Source: an archaeon
GTDB taxonomy: Archaea > Methanobacteriota > Methanobacteria > Methanobacteriales > Methanobacteriaceae
NCBI GenBank assembly: GCA_024409145.1
Contig: JAKSUF010000089.1
Coordinates: forward strand, 1 to 6,268
Length of the DNA stretch: 6,268 nt
Reading direction: 5' to 3'
The notes beneath the pieces are model-generated. The model searched no databases, had not been told where the DNA came from, and saw nothing but the letters and a program-made list of their open reading frames with translations. Below, one piece after another: positions 5,261-6,268 of this stretch (the stretch's first letter is position 1; each line of letters begins with the position of its first letter). A program made the position numbers and the translations under genes.

Positions 5261-5340
5261 TGTAATCTAATTTTTACATATGTAATATATTTTTTACAAA
5301 AGTTAAAATTTATTTACTTTTGTAAGATTTATATTACTTT
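5261..5340. promoter_or_regulatory. Array of four 20-bp repeats with TGTAA-N8-TTACA dyads, probable operators
   Basis: Four consecutive 20-bp units begin at 5261, 5281, 5301 and 5321. Units 1 and 2 carry perfect dyads (TGTAATCTAATTTTTACA and TGTAATATATTTTTTACA) and match each other at 17 of 20 positions. Unit 4 has TGTAA-N8-TTACT. Unit 3 is decayed (AGTTA-N8-TTACT). A 20-bp period is about two helical turns, so dimers would line up on one face of the DNA. The array lies between the divergent NudC and ABC ATPase genes: its edge is about 31 bp upstream of the NudC TATA box and about 150 bp before the ABC start. A TATA-like TTTATATT lies inside unit 4 (5328-5335). Operator function and the regulator are inferred; no regulator gene is in the window. 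Confidence 0.65.
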
Positions 5341-5487
5341 ATTCTTTCCTCCTTTGTTGATTCTTAAGAATGTTTTAGTGAGATATTCTTGGATTGAATG
5401 AAGGTCGGATAATTTAAAAGAATTTGTATAATATGGAATTTCAGAATAAATGTTCTTTATATTATTAAAAGTTTATGTGGTGTTTAT
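5341..5487 (+). promoter_or_regulatory. Leader and candidate promoters of the ABC ATPase gene
   Basis: No gene is seen here. Two TATA-like sites could serve the ABC gene: TTGTATAATAT at 5424-5434, giving a leader of about 33 bases, and TTTATATT at 5457-5464, which would start transcription within a few bases of the ATG. A 12-bp palindrome ATTCTTAAGAAT lies at 5360-5371. GGTG (5479-5482), 5 bases before the ATG, is the likely ribosome-binding site and suggests a leadered mRNA. A TCCTCCTTT stretch (5347-5355) is the complement of a Shine-Dalgarno site. Confidence 0.35.
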
Positions 5488-6268
5488 ATGGATTGTATTA
5501 TTGAAACTAAAGATTTAACTAAAGAATTTGGTAGTTCTATTGCTGTTAATTCTATTAATATGCATGTTGAAAGAGGAAAAATATATGGACTTCTTGGTAA
5601 AAATGGTGCAGGTAAAACAACAACTATGTGTATGCTTTTGAATTTAGCAACACCAAGTTCTGGAGATATTTTTATAAATGGGGAAAATATTAAAGATTCT
5701 AAAAAATATTATTCAAAAATAGGATCTATTATTGAAGTTCCTGGATTTTATGAAAATTTATCTGCTTTTGATAATTTAAAATTTATATCTAAACTTAGAG
5801 GTAATTATGATAAATCTAATATTGAACGAGTTTTATCTGTTGTTTCACTTACTGGAGCTAAAAATAAAAAATTTAAAAATTTCTCTTTAGGTATGAAACA
5901 AAGGTTAGGTATTGCTGCAGCTATTATGCATAATCCAGAAATTCTAATTTTAGATGAACCAATTAATGGTTTGGATCCAATTGGTATTATTGAAATTAGA
6001 ACTCTTTTAAAAAGATTAGTTTCTGAATATGGAACTACAATTATTATTTCTAGTCATATATTAAGTGAGATAGAAATTATTGCAGATGTTATTGGAGTAA
6101 TGAAAGATGGTGTTTTAGTTGAAGAAATTTCTAAAGATGAACTTAAAAATAAATTAGATAAATATCTTGAAATAGAAGTTTCTGATTTAGAATTAGCTAC
6201 TAATTTACTTGAAAAAATAGGTTTTAAAAAAGGTTTTGATTTTAAAATAGAATTATCTGATGATTTAC
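5488..6268 (+). CDS. ABC transporter ATPase, bacitracin/lantibiotic-export (BcrA/LanF) type, 3' end outside the window
   Basis: The first 260 residues of an ATP-binding subunit that would power a separate membrane permease. The Walker A loop is GKNGAGKT (37-44), the signature is SLGMKQR (133-139), Walker B is ILILDEP (152-158, with Asp156 and catalytic Glu157), the D-loop region is NGLDP (160-164) and the switch histidine is His190. The Q-loop position holds Glu83 (IIEVPGFYENL), the 'E-loop' substitution known from lantibiotic-immunity ATPases; SLGMKQR and EPINGLDPIGI also fit the BcrA/LanF group. In bacteria such systems expel or detach peptide antibiotics. Residues from about 220 start the C-terminal accessory part. 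Start: ATG at 5488 with GGTG 5 bases upstream. It is divergent from NudC, with the operator-like array between. The permease is expected just downstream but is not seen. Substrate is unknown; the Gram-positive-like sequence could reflect transfer from gut bacteria. Confidence 0.93.
   Translation, partial: MDCIIETKDLTKEFGSSIAVNSINMHVERGKIYGLLGKNGAGKTTTMCMLLNLATPSSGDIFINGENIKDSKKYYSKIGSIIEVPGFYENLSAFDNLKFISKLRGNYDKSNIERVLSVVSLTGAKNKKFKNFSLGMKQRLGIAAAIMHNPEILILDEPINGLDPIGIIEIRTLLKRLVSEYGTTIIISSHILSEIEIIADVIGVMKDGVLVEEISKDELKNKLDKYLEIEVSDLELATNLLEKIGFKKGFDFKIELSDDL

Noticed and set aside
5294..5325. Hairpin from TTACAAAAGT and ACTTTTGTAA as a terminator
   Set aside because: The arms coincide with half-sites of the 20-bp dyad repeats, there is no T tract afterwards, and it lies upstream of both adjacent genes.
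5261..5340. CRISPR array for the 20-bp repeats
   Set aside because: The units abut with no unique spacers, are too short and variable, and no cas gene is present.
5346..5356. Strong minus-strand Shine-Dalgarno sequence as evidence of a small gene
   Set aside because: No ATG, GTG or TTG follows at a usable distance and all frames stop at once.
1..6268. tRNA or rRNA genes
   Set aside because: No T-loop-like GGTTCRA motif, cloverleaf or G+C-rich island, which would stand out in DNA this A+T-rich, was seen.

Overview
The window looks like chromosomal DNA of a methanogenic archaeon of the Methanobacteriales, most likely Methanobrevibacter or a close relative. The grounds are very A+T-rich DNA, proteins rich in Lys, Asn and Ile, archaeal TATA-type promoters with Shine-Dalgarno sites or apparently leaderless starts, and an FAD synthetase of the archaea-specific RibL type. 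The genus is an inference; only the archaeal assignment is well supported.

Layout. Positions 1-361 hold no gene. They carry a T-rich tract, a twin TATA-like repeat, and a 185-bp MITE-like element (157-341) with 24-bp terminal inverted repeats that appears to have landed between a TATA box and the small membrane protein gene at 362-631. That gene ends in a clear hairpin terminator. Positions 692-1214 hold a short frameshifted gene remnant that resembles the start of a phage tape-measure protein, then a 59-bp tandem repeat. Next, all on the minus strand, are a small flavodoxin-like protein (1215-1700), argC (1863-2882), ribL (2982-3434), hisA (3447-4190) and a NudC-type NADH pyrophosphatase (4309-5199). 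After a 288-bp divergent intergenic region, a plus-strand ABC transporter ATPase of the bacitracin/lantibiotic-export type begins at 5488 and runs off the right edge.

How the genes relate. hisA and ribL are 12 bp apart and very probably cotranscribed; argC follows after 98 bp. Together they serve histidine, flavin cofactor and arginine synthesis. The flavodoxin-like protein and NudC add flavin redox chemistry and nicotinamide-nucleotide turnover; any functional link among them is only contextual. The ABC ATPase probably pairs with a membrane permease just beyond the window.

The most interesting signal is an array of four 20-bp direct repeats (5261-5340) in the divergent region. Each carries the dyad TGTAA-N8-TTACA or a decayed form of it. 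The array looks like a set of operators on one face of the DNA helix. Other points of note are the transposon-like insertion in a promoter, helically phased A-tracts upstream of argC, and the phage-like remnant.
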